62,809 bases of DNA from Yersinia pekkanenii (GTDB taxonomy: Bacteria; Pseudomonadota; Gammaproteobacteria; Enterobacterales; Enterobacteriaceae): assembly GCF_001152565.1 (NCBI RefSeq), contig NZ_CQAZ01000023.1, positions 19,622 through 82,430 on the forward strand, read 5' to 3'. A program made the translations under genes and the position numbers. The notes under the pieces were generated by a model. The model was not told the origin of the DNA. It saw only the letters and a list, made by a program, of their open reading frames with translations, and ran no database searches. Shown in pieces: positions 46,601-55,942 of this stretch (positions are counted from its first letter, which is position 1; every line of letters begins with the position of its first letter).

Positions 46601-47656
46601 CTAAGGCGATACCGGTAGTTCAATATTACTCTCCGCCAACGATCCCATATTGTTATATATCGCACAGGCCGCATCGACTAAATGCATGGCAAGCGCGGCA
46701 CCACTGCCCTCACCTAGTCGCATGTCCATTTGCAAGTATGGCTCTAATTGCAAATGGTTCAGGGCAATTATTGCGCCTTTTTCTGCCGACAGATGGGACG
46801 GGATCAGATATGCGCGGACACCCGGCGCGATACGACAAGCAGCCAACGCCGATGCATAAGAGAGAAAACCATCCAGTACCACCGGTAATCCAGCCGCCGC
46901 CGCCCCCAACATGACGCCGGTCATGCCAACCAAATCAAACCCCCCTATTTTTGCCAGCACATCAATACCATCACGGGCATCCGGATGATTGGTTGCGATA
47001 GCACGGCGCACCACCGCGACTTTATGATGCAACTGCGTACTGGGGAAATTAGCCCCTAGACCTACCACCAATTCAGGGTCACTGTCAGTCAACACGCTGA
47101 CCATCGCCGCCGCTGGCGTGGTATTTGCCATACCCAGCTCACCGACCCCAAAAACTTTCACGCCATCAGCTACCTGCTGTAATGTCAGCATGATGCTGGC
47201 AAGCAGTAAGTCTTCTGCTTGCTGACGAGTCATGGCCGCTTCACAGGCAATATTGCCACTACCACGGGTCACTTTCATGTCCAAAACGCCGGGCAATGTT
47301 TCGCTATCGATACCCACATCGACAATTTTTACTTCGACACCCGCATTGGCGGCCAGCACGCAAACCCCCGATACTCCTCTCACCATGTTCAGCGCCTGAA
47401 CCATCGTCACTACGCGGGGAGAAATAGTCACACCTTCAGCGTAGACACCATGATCGGCTGCCATCACAATGATTTGCTTGCGGTCAACCTGATGCCCGTA
47501 TAAACCACGCATTCCCGCCAGTTGAATAGCCAACTGCTCCAGCCGCCCCAAGCTACCGGGCGGTTTAAGTAAGCCATCCAACCGCGCCTGAGCGCGGCTC
47601 ATCGCCCGGCTATCCAGCGGCGCAATGGTCCGCAGAATTGACGAAAGTGTTCGCAT
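46601..47656 (-). CDS. cobT: Nicotinate-nucleotide:dimethylbenzimidazole phosphoribosyltransferase
   Basis: CobT makes alpha-ribazole phosphate, the lower ligand of B12, from nicotinate mononucleotide and dimethylbenzimidazole. The 351-residue product contains [20 protein letters not shown] near the start, [18 protein letters not shown] with the conserved [24 protein letters not shown], and the C-terminal [19 protein letters not shown] with the catalytic Glu region. I chose ATG 47656 (MRTLSSIL) with GAGG upstream, not the ORF start 35 codons earlier inside cobC. It is the last gene of the cbiB-to-cobT operon, 4 bp after cobC. Confidence 0.96.
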   Translation of the reverse strand: MRTLSSILRTIAPLDSRAMSRAQARLDGLLKPPGSLGRLEQLAIQLAGMRGLYGHQVDRKQIIVMAADHGVYAEGVTISPRVVTMVQALNMVRGVSGVCVLAANAGVEVKIVDVGIDSETLPGVLDMKVTRGSGNIACEAAMTRQQAEDLLLASIMLTLQQVADGVKVFGVGELGMANTTPAAAMVSVLTDSDPELVVGLGANFPSTQLHHKVAVVRRAIATNHPDARDGIDVLAKIGGFDLVGMTGVMLGAAAAGLPVVLDGFLSYASALAACRIAPGVRAYLIPSHLSAEKGAIIALNHLQLEPYLQMDMRLGEGSGAALAMHLVDAACAIYNNMGSLAESNIELPVSP

Positions 47657-47660
47657 GTCT

Positions 47661-48296
47661 TTAACCTCGTGTTGCAGGCTGCCAAACAGCCCGACTGTTA
47701 AACTCACGCAGCGTGACAAATCCATCGTGGATCTCCAGCACGCTGTATGCGCCCTGTTCAAAATGAAAGTGCCACATCGCTGCCGCAGGCATCGCCAGCA
47801 AACGTGCCAGCATCAGGCTTAGTACCCCCTGATGGGCGACCAGTAGCTGATTATTGTCGTTACTTTGTGCTAAGGCAGTCGATGCCAAAAGCAGGGGCTG
47901 AACCCGTTCCTCGACTCGCGCGGAGAACTGAGGAAAAGACTCCCCGCCAGTCGGGCTGGCTTGTTGCCAGTCGGCAAGCCATGCCGCCCATGCATCCGGG
48001 TCCTCACGTTGTATGTCATGGTGATGGCGCATTTCCCAATCACCGAAATTCATTTCATTCAATTGCTCATCAGTACTCGCGCCCAGAGCCTGCCCCGCGA
48101 GAATGATGTCGGCGGTATGGCGGGCACGCAGTAACTGGCTGCTAATCCCATAAGTAAAATCCACCTCAGCTAGCCAACCGGCTACCTCACCGGCCTGTTC
48201 CACCCCCAGCGGAGTGAGAGCCAAATCGGTCAGACCGCAAAAAACACCGCGCAAATTGGCGTCGGTTTGCCCGTGGCGCACCAAAAAAAGTCGCAT
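47661..48296 (-). CDS. cobC: Alpha-ribazole-5'-phosphate phosphatase
   Basis: CobC removes the phosphate from alpha-ribazole phosphate (or cobalamin phosphate) at the end of B12 assembly. The 211-residue product is a histidine-phosphatase: RHG motif in [20 protein letters not shown], second catalytic region with [15 protein letters not shown], and [11 protein letters not shown] carrying the late catalytic His. It sits between cobS (38 bp upstream) and cobT (4 bp downstream) in the operon, which separates it from generic phosphoglycerate mutases. Confidence 0.93.
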   Translation of the reverse strand: MRLFLVRHGQTDANLRGVFCGLTDLALTPLGVEQAGEVAGWLAEVDFTYGISSQLLRARHTADIILAGQALGASTDEQLNEMNFGDWEMRHHHDIQREDPDAWAAWLADWQQASPTGGESFPQFSARVEERVQPLLLASTALAQSNDNNQLLVAHQGVLSLMLARLLAMPAAAMWHFHFEQGAYSVLEIHDGFVTLREFNSRAVWQPATRG

Positions 48297-48334
48297 AGGA
48301 ATGACTCATTAAAATTGATCGGAAACCGCTGATG

Positions 48335-49081
48335 TCACAGCAGCGCCAGCAAGAACACCAGTTCGCCGATTTCGACCGCCGCACCCAAGGTATCACCGGT
48401 TTGCCCACCTAAACGGCGACGCAGATAGGTCGCCAGCAGCAGCACCACCACCATAGTCATTACCAATGCCAATAAAGCCGCCCCCTTGCCGAGTAACAGG
48501 GTCAATATCGCGCCCCCCACCAATGTGACAATGGTTTGCCGGCCGGTCACGTTACCGATGTAAATATTGCCCAAGCCATTATCTTCGCGGGCATAATGCT
48601 GGCGGTACATCAGTAGCACAATCACTGTCCGCCCGACGACCGATGCCACCGTCAGCGTGGTCAGCATCGGCATATCGCGCAATGCCAGCTCGCTCACTAC
48701 CAACACTTTTGCCACCACGATAAGTATCAGCGCCAAACCACCATTAGTGCCGAGGCGGCTATCGCGCATAATTGCCAACATCTGCTCACGCTGACGGGCG
48801 GAAAACACGCCATCGCAGGTATCAGCCAACCCATCGAGATGAAAAGCGCCGGTAATCAGTGCCAATGCCAGCACATAACCCAACGCCGCCAACGGCACGC
48901 CACACCACGGTGCCAGCAAGGTAAAAACTAACCCACTGATCAGCCCAACGATCAGGCCGATTAACGGAAAGCCGATAATGCCGCGTTGGTAGTGGTCCAT
49001 TGCCAACCCTTGTGTCCAGCGCTCTGGCAGTGGAATTCGGGTCATAAACTGCAATGTTGCGAGAAATAAACGCAGACTCAT
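48335..49081 (-). CDS. cobS: Adenosylcobinamide-GDP ribazoletransferase (cobalamin synthase)
   Basis: CobS joins alpha-ribazole(-phosphate) to adenosylcobinamide-GDP, the last joining step, in the inner membrane. The 248-residue protein has six or so hydrophobic segments and the family motifs [10 protein letters not shown] at the start, [18 protein letters not shown] with the conserved Asp residues, and [17 protein letters not shown]. Its ATG overlaps the cobU stop (ATGA). Confidence 0.95.
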   Translation of the reverse strand: MSLRLFLATLQFMTRIPLPERWTQGLAMDHYQRGIIGFPLIGLIVGLISGLVFTLLAPWCGVPLAALGYVLALALITGAFHLDGLADTCDGVFSARQREQMLAIMRDSRLGTNGGLALILIVVAKVLVVSELALRDMPMLTTLTVASVVGRTVIVLLMYRQHYAREDNGLGNIYIGNVTGRQTIVTLVGGAILTLLLGKGAALLALVMTMVVVLLLATYLRRRLGGQTGDTLGAAVEIGELVFLLALL

Positions 49082-49623
49082 TTAATTTTTACCTCAATGC
49101 CAGAAATGACTAAAAATACCTCGTCAGCCGCTGCAGCAAGGCGTTGATTGACCCGGCCAGCGATATCCCGAAAATGCCGCGCCAGACGGTTTTCCGGCAC
49201 GATCCCCATGCCCAGTTCATTAGTCACCAGATAAATCGGCGCACGACTGCGGGCGCAGGCTGCCAACAAATCAGTTATCTGCTGTTGGATAGCCACTTCC
49301 AGCGACGCAAAATCCATCCGCTCCGCCAGGGTATCGCCGGCCTGTTCAAACAGCAGATTGGTGATAAGCGTGGTAATGCATTCCAATATCACCGCTTCGC
49401 CGGGCTGCACTTGCTGCTCCAGCACCACACCCAGGTTCTGATAACCTTCCCAGGTACGCCAATGTGCCGGGCGGCTGACACGGTGTAACTCAACTCGCTC
49501 AGCCATTTCCACATCCGTTACCACTGAAGTGGCAATGTAAAACACCCGCTCAGCCGCCTGTGCTGCCAGTCGTTCTGCCAGCGAACTTTTGCCGCTGCGC
49601 GCACCGCCGGTAATCAAAATCAC
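49078..49623 (-). CDS. cobU: Adenosylcobinamide kinase/guanylyltransferase
   Basis: CobU phosphorylates adenosylcobinamide and then transfers GMP to it, activating the corrinoid for CobS. The 181-residue protein starts [19 protein letters not shown], with the Walker A loop GGARSGKS. It also has [13 protein letters not shown] with the guanylylated His, and [20 protein letters not shown]. The start is a GTG overlapping the cbiP stop (GTGA). Length is normal. Confidence 0.95.
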   Translation of the reverse strand: MILITGGARSGKSSLAERLAAQAAERVFYIATSVVTDVEMAERVELHRVSRPAHWRTWEGYQNLGVVLEQQVQPGEAVILECITTLITNLLFEQAGDTLAERMDFASLEVAIQQQITDLLAACARSRAPIYLVTNELGMGIVPENRLARHFRDIAGRVNQRLAAAADEVFLVISGIEVKIK

Positions 49624-51158
49624 TGCGCGCGCGCCTGTTGATGTGCTTTCATTAATTGGTAAATGCTTTCAATATCAATATTCTGCCGCATTTTCGATGC
49701 CAGAATATCAAACTGTTGCTGCTTGTGTTCGGCGTAATTCACTGTCACGCCGTCAAACGCCGCCAGCCCTTTACGTTGGCGCAAATTGTCCAGCAGCGTG
49801 CGAGTAAAGTGGTGGCAGTCAAACAGGCCATGAATATAGCTGCCCAGAACACTGCCGTCGCTATTCACCGCACCTTCCAGCCATTGTTCCACTTGCCCGT
49901 TACGCAATGTTAATTGTGCGAAAGGCTTGGCGGCCGCCCCGAGCAGGGATGCGCCCATATGAATTTCATAGCCTTCCAGTTGTTGCTCACCGCAGGTTTC
50001 CAACAGCCCCGGCAGGCCATGCAGACAGTGGCCGCTGACCCGGGTGGTCACTTTATCCGGCACAAACTGGGTGTGGACATCCAGCAAACCCAGGCCATCC
50101 ATCGGTTCAAGGCCAGACTCCACACCATCAATAATGCGTTTGCCCAACATCTGATAACCGCCACAGATCCCGATCACCGGCACCTGACGTTGATGTTGTA
50201 ACAGCAATGCCGCCGCCAATCCGCAGTGATGCAACCACTGTAAATCACCCAAGGTATTTTTGCTGCCAGGCAAGATAATCAAATCTGGCTGACCCAATGC
50301 CGACGGTTGCGATACATAACGCAGCCGCACATCAGGCTGGGCTGCCAGTGCATTAAAATCGGTAAAGTTGGCAATGTGCGGCAAACGGATCACCGCAATA
50401 TCCAGTGTTTTTTCCGCAGTATTCTCATATTTGCCATTTTGCAGCGCGACGCCGTCTTCATCTTCCAAATCGATATCCAGCCACGGCATGACGCCCAATA
50501 CCGGCACCTGGGTCAAGGCTTCAATCTGTTCCAGACCGGATTTGAGCAACGCGATATCACCCCGAAACTTATTGATTATCACCCCTTTAACCCGTGCTTT
50601 CTCATGGGGATGCAACAGCGCCAGCGTGCCATAAATAGCCGCAAATACGCCGCCGCGATCGATATCTGCCACCAGCAAAACCGGAGCATCGGCTATTGCC
50701 GCCATCCCCATATTGACGATATCACGGTCGCGTAGGTTAATTTCCGCTGGGCTACCCGCCCCTTCCAGCACCATAACGTCATATTCACGGGCCAGACTGT
50801 GGTAAACCTCGCTGATTTTCTGCTGCAATTGCGGCTTGTATTGATGGTATTCCACCGCATCCATATTACAGGCAACTTTGCCCATCAATACCACCTGTGC
50901 CTTGCGGTCACTGGTGGGTTTTAGCAACACCGGATTCATGCGTACATCCGGCGGGATGCCTGCCGCTTCGGCCTGAAAAATCTGCGCCCGCCCCATCTCG
51001 TCACCCTGCGGGGTAACCCCTGAATTGAGCGCCATATTCTGCGATTTAAACGGTGCGCAGCGGTATCCATCTTGCATAAAAATGCGGCATAACCCCGCCA
51101 CCAACACACTTTTTCCCACATCAGATGCCGTACCTTGCACCATCACCGATAAATTCAT
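49620..51158 (-). CDS. cbiP: Cobyric acid synthase
   Basis: CbiP (CobQ) amidates adenosylcobyrinate a,c-diamide at four positions using glutamine and ATP, giving cobyric acid. The 512-residue product has the N-terminal synthetase domain ([20 protein letters not shown] with the P-loop; [20 protein letters not shown]). A C-terminal glutamine amidotransferase follows, with [14 protein letters not shown] and the nucleophile Cys in [11 protein letters not shown]. It lies 54 bp after cbiB. No cbiA or earlier ring-building genes are in the window. Confidence 0.95.
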   Translation of the reverse strand: MNLSVMVQGTASDVGKSVLVAGLCRIFMQDGYRCAPFKSQNMALNSGVTPQGDEMGRAQIFQAEAAGIPPDVRMNPVLLKPTSDRKAQVVLMGKVACNMDAVEYHQYKPQLQQKISEVYHSLAREYDVMVLEGAGSPAEINLRDRDIVNMGMAAIADAPVLLVADIDRGGVFAAIYGTLALLHPHEKARVKGVIINKFRGDIALLKSGLEQIEALTQVPVLGVMPWLDIDLEDEDGVALQNGKYENTAEKTLDIAVIRLPHIANFTDFNALAAQPDVRLRYVSQPSALGQPDLIILPGSKNTLGDLQWLHHCGLAAALLLQHQRQVPVIGICGGYQMLGKRIIDGVESGLEPMDGLGLLDVHTQFVPDKVTTRVSGHCLHGLPGLLETCGEQQLEGYEIHMGASLLGAAAKPFAQLTLRNGQVEQWLEGAVNSDGSVLGSYIHGLFDCHHFTRTLLDNLRQRKGLAAFDGVTVNYAEHKQQQFDILASKMRQNIDIESIYQLMKAHQQARAQ

Positions 51159-51212
51159 TGCGCTTTCTCCGTCTCACGCTGTCGCAGCAGCGCAACAAGT
51201 TGTTCTTCAATG

Positions 51213-52169
51213 TTAAATGCCGATCAGCAGCAGACGAATCAGGGCAAACAGTAAAAGGGCTAATAGCGACGCTACCAGCATCAAATGAATACTGCGCGGT
51301 ATATCACTGACCGCTATCTCACGCCGTTCATCGCCAATCCATGGTTTCTCTACCCGCTCACCAAAGTAATCATTCGGTCCACCGAGGCGCACTCCCAGCG
51401 CACCGGCAACCGTGGCTTCCGACCATGCACAATTGGGGCTGGAATGCTGATAGCGGTCACGCCAGCCAATACGCAACGCTTGGCGATAATCGGCCCGCAA
51501 TAACCCAGCCGCCGCACTGAGTAACAGCCAGCTCAGCCGGGCAGGAAGCCAGTTCGCCAGATCATCCATGCGCGCCGAGACATAACCGATCGCCCGATAT
51601 TTCGGGGTTTTGTAGCCCACCATCGAATCAAGGGTATTGACGGCTTTATAGGCCATAGCCAACGGCGCACCGCCCAGCATGAGGAAGAACAGTGGCGCAA
51701 TCACCCCGTCGACGCTATTTTCAGCCACTGTCTCTACCACTGCGCGGGTAATTTGTGGTTTTTCCAGTTGCGAAGTATCGCGCCCAACAATCCATGACAG
51801 TTTCTCGCGACTTTGTGTCAAGCTGCCATGTTGCAGGGCATGGAAGACTTGCAGTGCCGCATCACGCAGGCAACGCCCGGCCAGCAAGGTGTAAATCATC
51901 CACACTTGCGCCAACCAGCCGAGCCATGGATTAATGTGCGTCATCAGCCATAACAATCCCCAACTCATCAGCCAGGTCATACTCACTACCCCCCACCACA
52001 ACCACGCGCCGCCCCACTTCAATGCCGTTTCAGTGCGGCAGACTTGGCGGATAATTCGTTGCAGCGCCGAAATGAGGTTACCTATCCAGCGCACCGGATG
52101 TGGCCAGTGCGGCGGGTCACCGAGCAAGCTATCAAGTAAAAAAGCGATAAACCAGGCGGCGAGGGTCAT
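51213..52169 (-). CDS. cbiB: Adenosylcobinamide-phosphate synthase CbiB
   Basis: CbiB attaches aminopropanol phosphate (from CobD) to cobyric acid in the inner membrane. The 318-residue protein has four to five hydrophobic segments and the motifs DSLLGDPPHWPHPVRWIGNL, VAENSVDGVIAPLFFLMLGG and SPNCAWSEATVAGALGVRLG that define the family. It is the first gene of the minus-strand cobalamin operon. Its ATG overlaps the stop of a 26-codon leader ORF (ATGA), so translation may be coupled to that leader. Confidence 0.95.
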   Translation of the reverse strand: MTLAAWFIAFLLDSLLGDPPHWPHPVRWIGNLISALQRIIRQVCRTETALKWGGAWLWWGVVSMTWLMSWGLLWLMTHINPWLGWLAQVWMIYTLLAGRCLRDAALQVFHALQHGSLTQSREKLSWIVGRDTSQLEKPQITRAVVETVAENSVDGVIAPLFFLMLGGAPLAMAYKAVNTLDSMVGYKTPKYRAIGYVSARMDDLANWLPARLSWLLLSAAAGLLRADYRQALRIGWRDRYQHSSPNCAWSEATVAGALGVRLGGPNDYFGERVEKPWIGDERREIAVSDIPRSIHLMLVASLLALLLFALIRLLLIGI

Positions 52170-52246
52170 CGCACGCTCCGGGCCGGAGCCAGCCAGTTGC
52201 TACCGGTGCCTGCGATAGAAAATGCTTGTTTACCAAACCATTGCAT
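52166..52246 (-). CDS. 26-codon leader ORF coupled to cbiB
   Basis: Begins MQWFGKQAFSIAGTGSNWLA, with GGCGGGA about seven bases before the ATG. Its TGA overlaps the cbiB ATG. I know no family for it. Its position and strong ribosome-binding site suggest a leader peptide that couples or controls cbiB translation, but it could be the remnant of a lost upstream gene. Confidence 0.45.
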   Translation of the reverse strand: MQWFGKQAFSIAGTGSNWLAPARSVR

Positions 52247-52307
52247 AAAAAATCCCGCCATTTAAAGCAGGATATGCCGTGTCAAAAAGGGACATTTACG
52301 CAATGTC
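52247..52307 (-). promoter_or_regulatory. Structured leader with terminator-like hairpin upstream of cbiB
   Basis: On the minus strand a GACATT/AATGTC hairpin (52291-52307) is followed by TCCTGC-8 nt-GCGGGA (52253-52272, one G-T pair) and six T. The second is a plausible attenuator just before the leader ORF. B12 operons are usually controlled by cobalamin riboswitches; I see GGGAAGCGGG further upstream (about 52330-52345), but no clear B12 box, so a riboswitch is not proven. Confidence 0.45.
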
Positions 52308-52561
52308 ACCACTGCACGCCGCTGATGACAACCCGCTTCCCACCGAAGGTGTTGAAAATATTGTTTAATATTGTCATTATTTATTTTTGATGCACAGTTT
52401 ATGTTTTAAAGAGATAAACTTGAATGGAAATCGTGACTAATTGATATTAGATCAGTAACTGTCATTCTATTTCACGGCGTTCACACCGCAGCCATTGCCA
52501 TTAAACGCCACTCCCTCGCTTATGGTACCCTGCACACACACGTTAAATCGGGATCGCAGCA

Positions 52562-53635
52562 ATGAGTGAGCATGGTGGGAATGTGCTGGAAATGGCACTA
52601 AAAATAGGCACCGATGCCACCAATATCGTTGACTTCAGTGCCAACATTAATCCGCTGGGGATGCCGGCGTCCTTGAAAGCCGCGATTATTGAACAATTGG
52701 CCCGTGCCGAGCACTACCCTGATGTTGAGTATCGCCAATTACACGCCGCGCTGGCCCGCGCTCACCATTGCCTACCAGAGAATATTATGGCAGGCAATGG
52801 TGCTACCGAGCTGATTTACGCGGTAGTGCAGCATTTGCAACCCCGCACTGCTGTGCTACTGACACCGGGCTTTGCTGAGTACCGCCGCGCCCTGCAACGG
52901 GTTGGTTGTCAGATTCATAATTATCAGATGAGTGAAGCTGATGGCTATCAGCCTGATGAACGGCTATTGGCGCTATTAGCGCAACAGCGCCCAGACTGCC
53001 TATTTATCGCAACACCCAATAACCCGACCGGCCTGATGCCTGATGCCAAATTGCTGCAAGCCATTGTGCAGTGTTGTCATCAGTACCGTATTGCTTTGAT
53101 TATCGATGAAGCTTTTATCGATTTCCTACCCGATGCGCCGGGGCTGATCCCTCAATTAACGGATTTCCCACACTTATACTTATTGCGCTCCCTGACCAAA
53201 TTCTTTGCCATTCCGGGATTGCGCCTTGGCTATTTACTCAGTGGCGATCTGGCGGCTATTTCGCAAATGAAACAACTGCGTGAACCTTGGACTATCAATG
53301 CGTTTGCCGCACTGGCAGGTGAGATTATTCTCGATGACCAGCCTTACATTCAAGCCACACATGAATGGTTGACTCAGCAGCGACCTTGGTTATATCAACA
53401 CTTAGCCGCCCTGCCCGCGTTGCAGGTGTGGCAAGGATGCGCCAACTACATTTTCCTGCGCTGTCTGAAACCAGAGTTCGATTTGCAACAGGCGTTATTA
53501 CAGCACCATATCTTGATCCGCCATTGCGCCAATTACCCCGGTCTGAGCCGTGACCACTATCGTGTCGCCATCAAAAGTGCCATTGATAACCAGCGGCTGA
53601 TCACTGCCATGCAGCAGGTTTTCGGCCATGGCTGA
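52562..53635 (+). CDS. cobD: L-threonine-O-3-phosphate decarboxylase
   Basis: CobD is a PLP enzyme that turns threonine phosphate into aminopropanol phosphate, the side arm used by CbiB. The 357-residue product resembles histidinol-phosphate aminotransferases: VDFSANINPLGMPASLKAAI at the start, ENIMAGNGATELIYAVVQ, IATPNNPTGLMPD, and the PLP-lysine region LRSLTKFFAIPGLRLGYLL. It diverges from cbiB with a ~390-bp control region between, and overlaps pduX by 8 bp. Neighbourhood supports CobD over HisC. Confidence 0.93.
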   Translation: MSEHGGNVLEMALKIGTDATNIVDFSANINPLGMPASLKAAIIEQLARAEHYPDVEYRQLHAALARAHHCLPENIMAGNGATELIYAVVQHLQPRTAVLLTPGFAEYRRALQRVGCQIHNYQMSEADGYQPDERLLALLAQQRPDCLFIATPNNPTGLMPDAKLLQAIVQCCHQYRIALIIDEAFIDFLPDAPGLIPQLTDFPHLYLLRSLTKFFAIPGLRLGYLLSGDLAAISQMKQLREPWTINAFAALAGEIILDDQPYIQATHEWLTQQRPWLYQHLAALPALQVWQGCANYIFLRCLKPEFDLQQALLQHHILIRHCANYPGLSRDHYRVAIKSAIDNQRLITAMQQVFGHG

Positions 53636-54488
53636 GGCTCGTTGCCCCGCCTCTTGTGGTGAACTGATTCAGGGTTGGATTCTCGGTGGTGAGAAGCTGA
53701 TTTCCTGCCCAATAAACTGGTTCAGTACCGTGTCGGTCACCGACGGTGTCGCGGATCGCCATGAGCGGCCACGCATGCGCCAGATGCTGGCGGCAGTACT
53801 GGCTTATTTCGGTCAGCCCACAGATAGCGCCCGTGGCTTGCATATTCGTTTTGATTCCACCATTCCGGTGGAAAAAGGGCTGGCTAGCAGTACCGCTGAC
53901 ATTGCCGCTACCGCACTGGCAACCGCCCGTCATTTGGGTGAAACCCTGAATGAATCGGCCCTTGCTGCGTTATGCGTCAGCCTGGAACCGACCGACAGCA
54001 CCCTGTTCCAACACTTGACGCTGTTTGACCACCAGACTGCCGCAACGCAAATTGCTTATGACTGGCAGCCAGCAGTGGATATTCTATTGCTGGAAAGCCC
54101 GCAGCGCCTCAACACCGAGGAGTACCATCGCCGTAATCGCCAACCCGCACTGCTGGCGGGTTCGGCCTCACTGGAACGGGCCTGGCAACTATTTACTCAG
54201 GCCGCCGAACACCATGATTACTCACTGTTAGGCCAGGCTACCACGCTCAGCGCACAGGCCAGCCAGCATTTGCTGGTCAAACCCGACTTTATGGCCCTGT
54301 TGCAACTGGTGGAGGATCTCGATTTATACGGGTTGAACGTCGCCCACAGCGGCAGTGTGGTCGGGTTATTGCTGGATCGGCAACGCCATGATGTCGAAAA
54401 AATTTATTGGCAATTACAGCAGCGCAATATTACCCGTCATTATCCCCATCAGCACTTGTTAACCATGGTGCCCGGCGGAGTGCGTTAG
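53628..54488 (+). CDS. pduX: L-threonine kinase PduX
   Basis: PduX makes L-threonine-O-3-phosphate, the CobD substrate. The 286-residue protein is a GHMP kinase: MAEARCPASCGELIQGWILG at the start, the ATP-binding GLASSTADIAATALATAR (GHMP P-loop), and a C-terminal LNVAHSGSVVGLLLDRQ. It overlaps the cobD 3' end by 8 bp, so kinase and decarboxylase are made together. In Salmonella pduX lies at the end of the pdu operon; here it is paired with cobD instead and no pdu genes are present. Confidence 0.93.
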   Translation: MAEARCPASCGELIQGWILGGEKLISCPINWFSTVSVTDGVADRHERPRMRQMLAAVLAYFGQPTDSARGLHIRFDSTIPVEKGLASSTADIAATALATARHLGETLNESALAALCVSLEPTDSTLFQHLTLFDHQTAATQIAYDWQPAVDILLLESPQRLNTEEYHRRNRQPALLAGSASLERAWQLFTQAAEHHDYSLLGQATTLSAQASQHLLVKPDFMALLQLVEDLDLYGLNVAHSGSVVGLLLDRQRHDVEKIYWQLQQRNITRHYPHQHLLTMVPGGVR

Positions 54489-54887
54489 TTCTCTATAAAC
54501 GACTATTCAGTTCTGGGTGAACAGTCCGAACCTCAAAAAATATCCGAACCAGAATATCCATGTAAATAGCACTGTCATTCGCTTTCTGCCCACCACTTTG
54601 ATGTAACTCTCTTCATCTTGCCCCTCAAAATCATGACGCCAGTCACAAACAGAGAATGCAGCTATTTTATCCATGTAAATAGCATTCAGGTATATGGGGA
54701 AAACAGCTATCAAGGTAGTAGATTCCTCCTACAGGAAATGTAATACAGATGTAAAATTTGCGTCCTGTTAAATCTTCATTATTTTAAAAACATAAATAAA
54801 ATTCATGTAATACAAAACGCTGAATATTACACCAACACCTTACGGAATAATAATAACCTCAACCTACAATAGCTCCCGGAGCCTTAG
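54489..54887. repeat. Intergenic stretch with a spaced 17-bp direct repeat
   Basis: TATCCATGTAAATAGCA occurs at 54555-54571 and 54668-54684. The 68-codon minus-strand frame between (54507-54713) reads HDFEGQDEESYIKVVGRKRM, which looks protein-like, but the repeat falls in different frames within it and no family is recognised. It may be a small repeat element or a decayed gene. The promoter of the ABC operon should lie at the right end (TGTAATACAGATGTAAAAT region). Confidence 0.45.
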
Positions 54888-55871
54888 ATGAAAACATTAA
54901 GAGTGAAAACCTTACTGGCGGCCAGTCTGTTCAGCATGATGGTGTGCTCAGGCAGCGCACTGGCACAAGAAGTAGAAGTGGTCAATATTTCAAAAATTGC
55001 AGGGATGCCGTGGTTTAACCGCATGGGAGAAGGTGTGGACCGTGCCGGTAAAGATCTGGGTATCAAAGCCTATCAGGTTGGTCCCTCCAGCACCGATGCC
55101 CCGCAACAGGTTAAAATAATTGAAGATTTAATTGCCAAAAAAGTCAGTGCCATCAGTATCGTGCCAAACGATGCCGATGTGCTGGAGCCGGTATTTAAGA
55201 AAGCCCGTGAGGCCGGTATCGTGGTGTTAACTAACGAATCCCCTGGGCAACCAAGTGCCAACTGGGATATTGAAATCATCGATAACGCCAAGTTTGCCGC
55301 CGATAACGTGGAAGAGATGGCAAAAGCGATGGGTGGCAAAGGTGGCTATGTAATTTATGTCGGCAGCCTGACTGTACCGCAACATAATCTGTGGGCCGAT
55401 TTGTTTGTGAAATATCAGAAAGAACACTATCCAGAGATGTTTGAAGTGACCAGCCGGATGCCGGTCGCCGAGAGCATTGATGATTCACGCCGGACCACTT
55501 TGGATTTGATGAAGGCACATAGCGATTTGAAAGGTATTGTCGCTTTCGGTTCACAAGGCCCGATTGGCGCAGGTCGCGCAGTGAAAGAAAAACGGGCAAA
55601 AAACAACGTTCATGTGTTCGGCATGATGATCCCATCTCAGGCTGCATCGCTGATTAAAAGCGGTGATATCACCATGGGTGTGACTTATGACCCCGGTTCT
55701 GCCGGTTATGCCATGACCGCAGTGGCTGACAAAGTGCTGAAAGGCGAGAAAATCGAAACGGGTATGGACGTCCCAGGAGTAGGTAAAGCCGAGGTTGACC
55801 AGGCTAAGCACCTGATCCAGTTCCACAATGTATTACGGGTGACCAAAGACAACGTGGATTCGCTGTATTGA
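54888..55871 (+). CDS. ABC sugar transporter, periplasmic binding protein (CUT2 type)
   Basis: A 327-residue periplasmic binding protein of the ribose/AI-2/rhamnose class. Signal peptide: LLAASLFSMMVCSGSALA. The mature protein has the PBP type I pattern: NISKIAGMPWFNRMGEGVDR, then AISIVPNDADVLEPVFKKAR and VVLTNESPGQPSANWDIEII. Overall similarity is to LsrB/RhaS-like proteins, but I cannot tell the sugar. It heads a four-gene operon with one ATPase and two permeases. Confidence 0.88.
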   Translation: MKTLRVKTLLAASLFSMMVCSGSALAQEVEVVNISKIAGMPWFNRMGEGVDRAGKDLGIKAYQVGPSSTDAPQQVKIIEDLIAKKVSAISIVPNDADVLEPVFKKAREAGIVVLTNESPGQPSANWDIEIIDNAKFAADNVEEMAKAMGGKGGYVIYVGSLTVPQHNLWADLFVKYQKEHYPEMFEVTSRMPVAESIDDSRRTTLDLMKAHSDLKGIVAFGSQGPIGAGRAVKEKRAKNNVHVFGMMIPSQAASLIKSGDITMGVTYDPGSAGYAMTAVADKVLKGEKIETGMDVPGVGKAEVDQAKHLIQFHNVLRVTKDNVDSLY

Positions 55872-55942
55872 TTCATGGTGTTATCGCAGAGCCGGGCTTC
55901 TGCTCGGCTCTGCCATTAATGACATTTGGGATTAGAAGAGCT

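Noticed and set aside
50307-50735. 142-codon plus-strand frame opposite cbiP
   Set aside because: Antisense shadow inside a well-supported gene.
52310-52360. Cobalamin riboswitch upstream of cbiB
   Set aside because: Some GGGAAGCGGG-like sequence, but no clear B12 box or full set of conserved blocks; kept as an unresolved structured leader.
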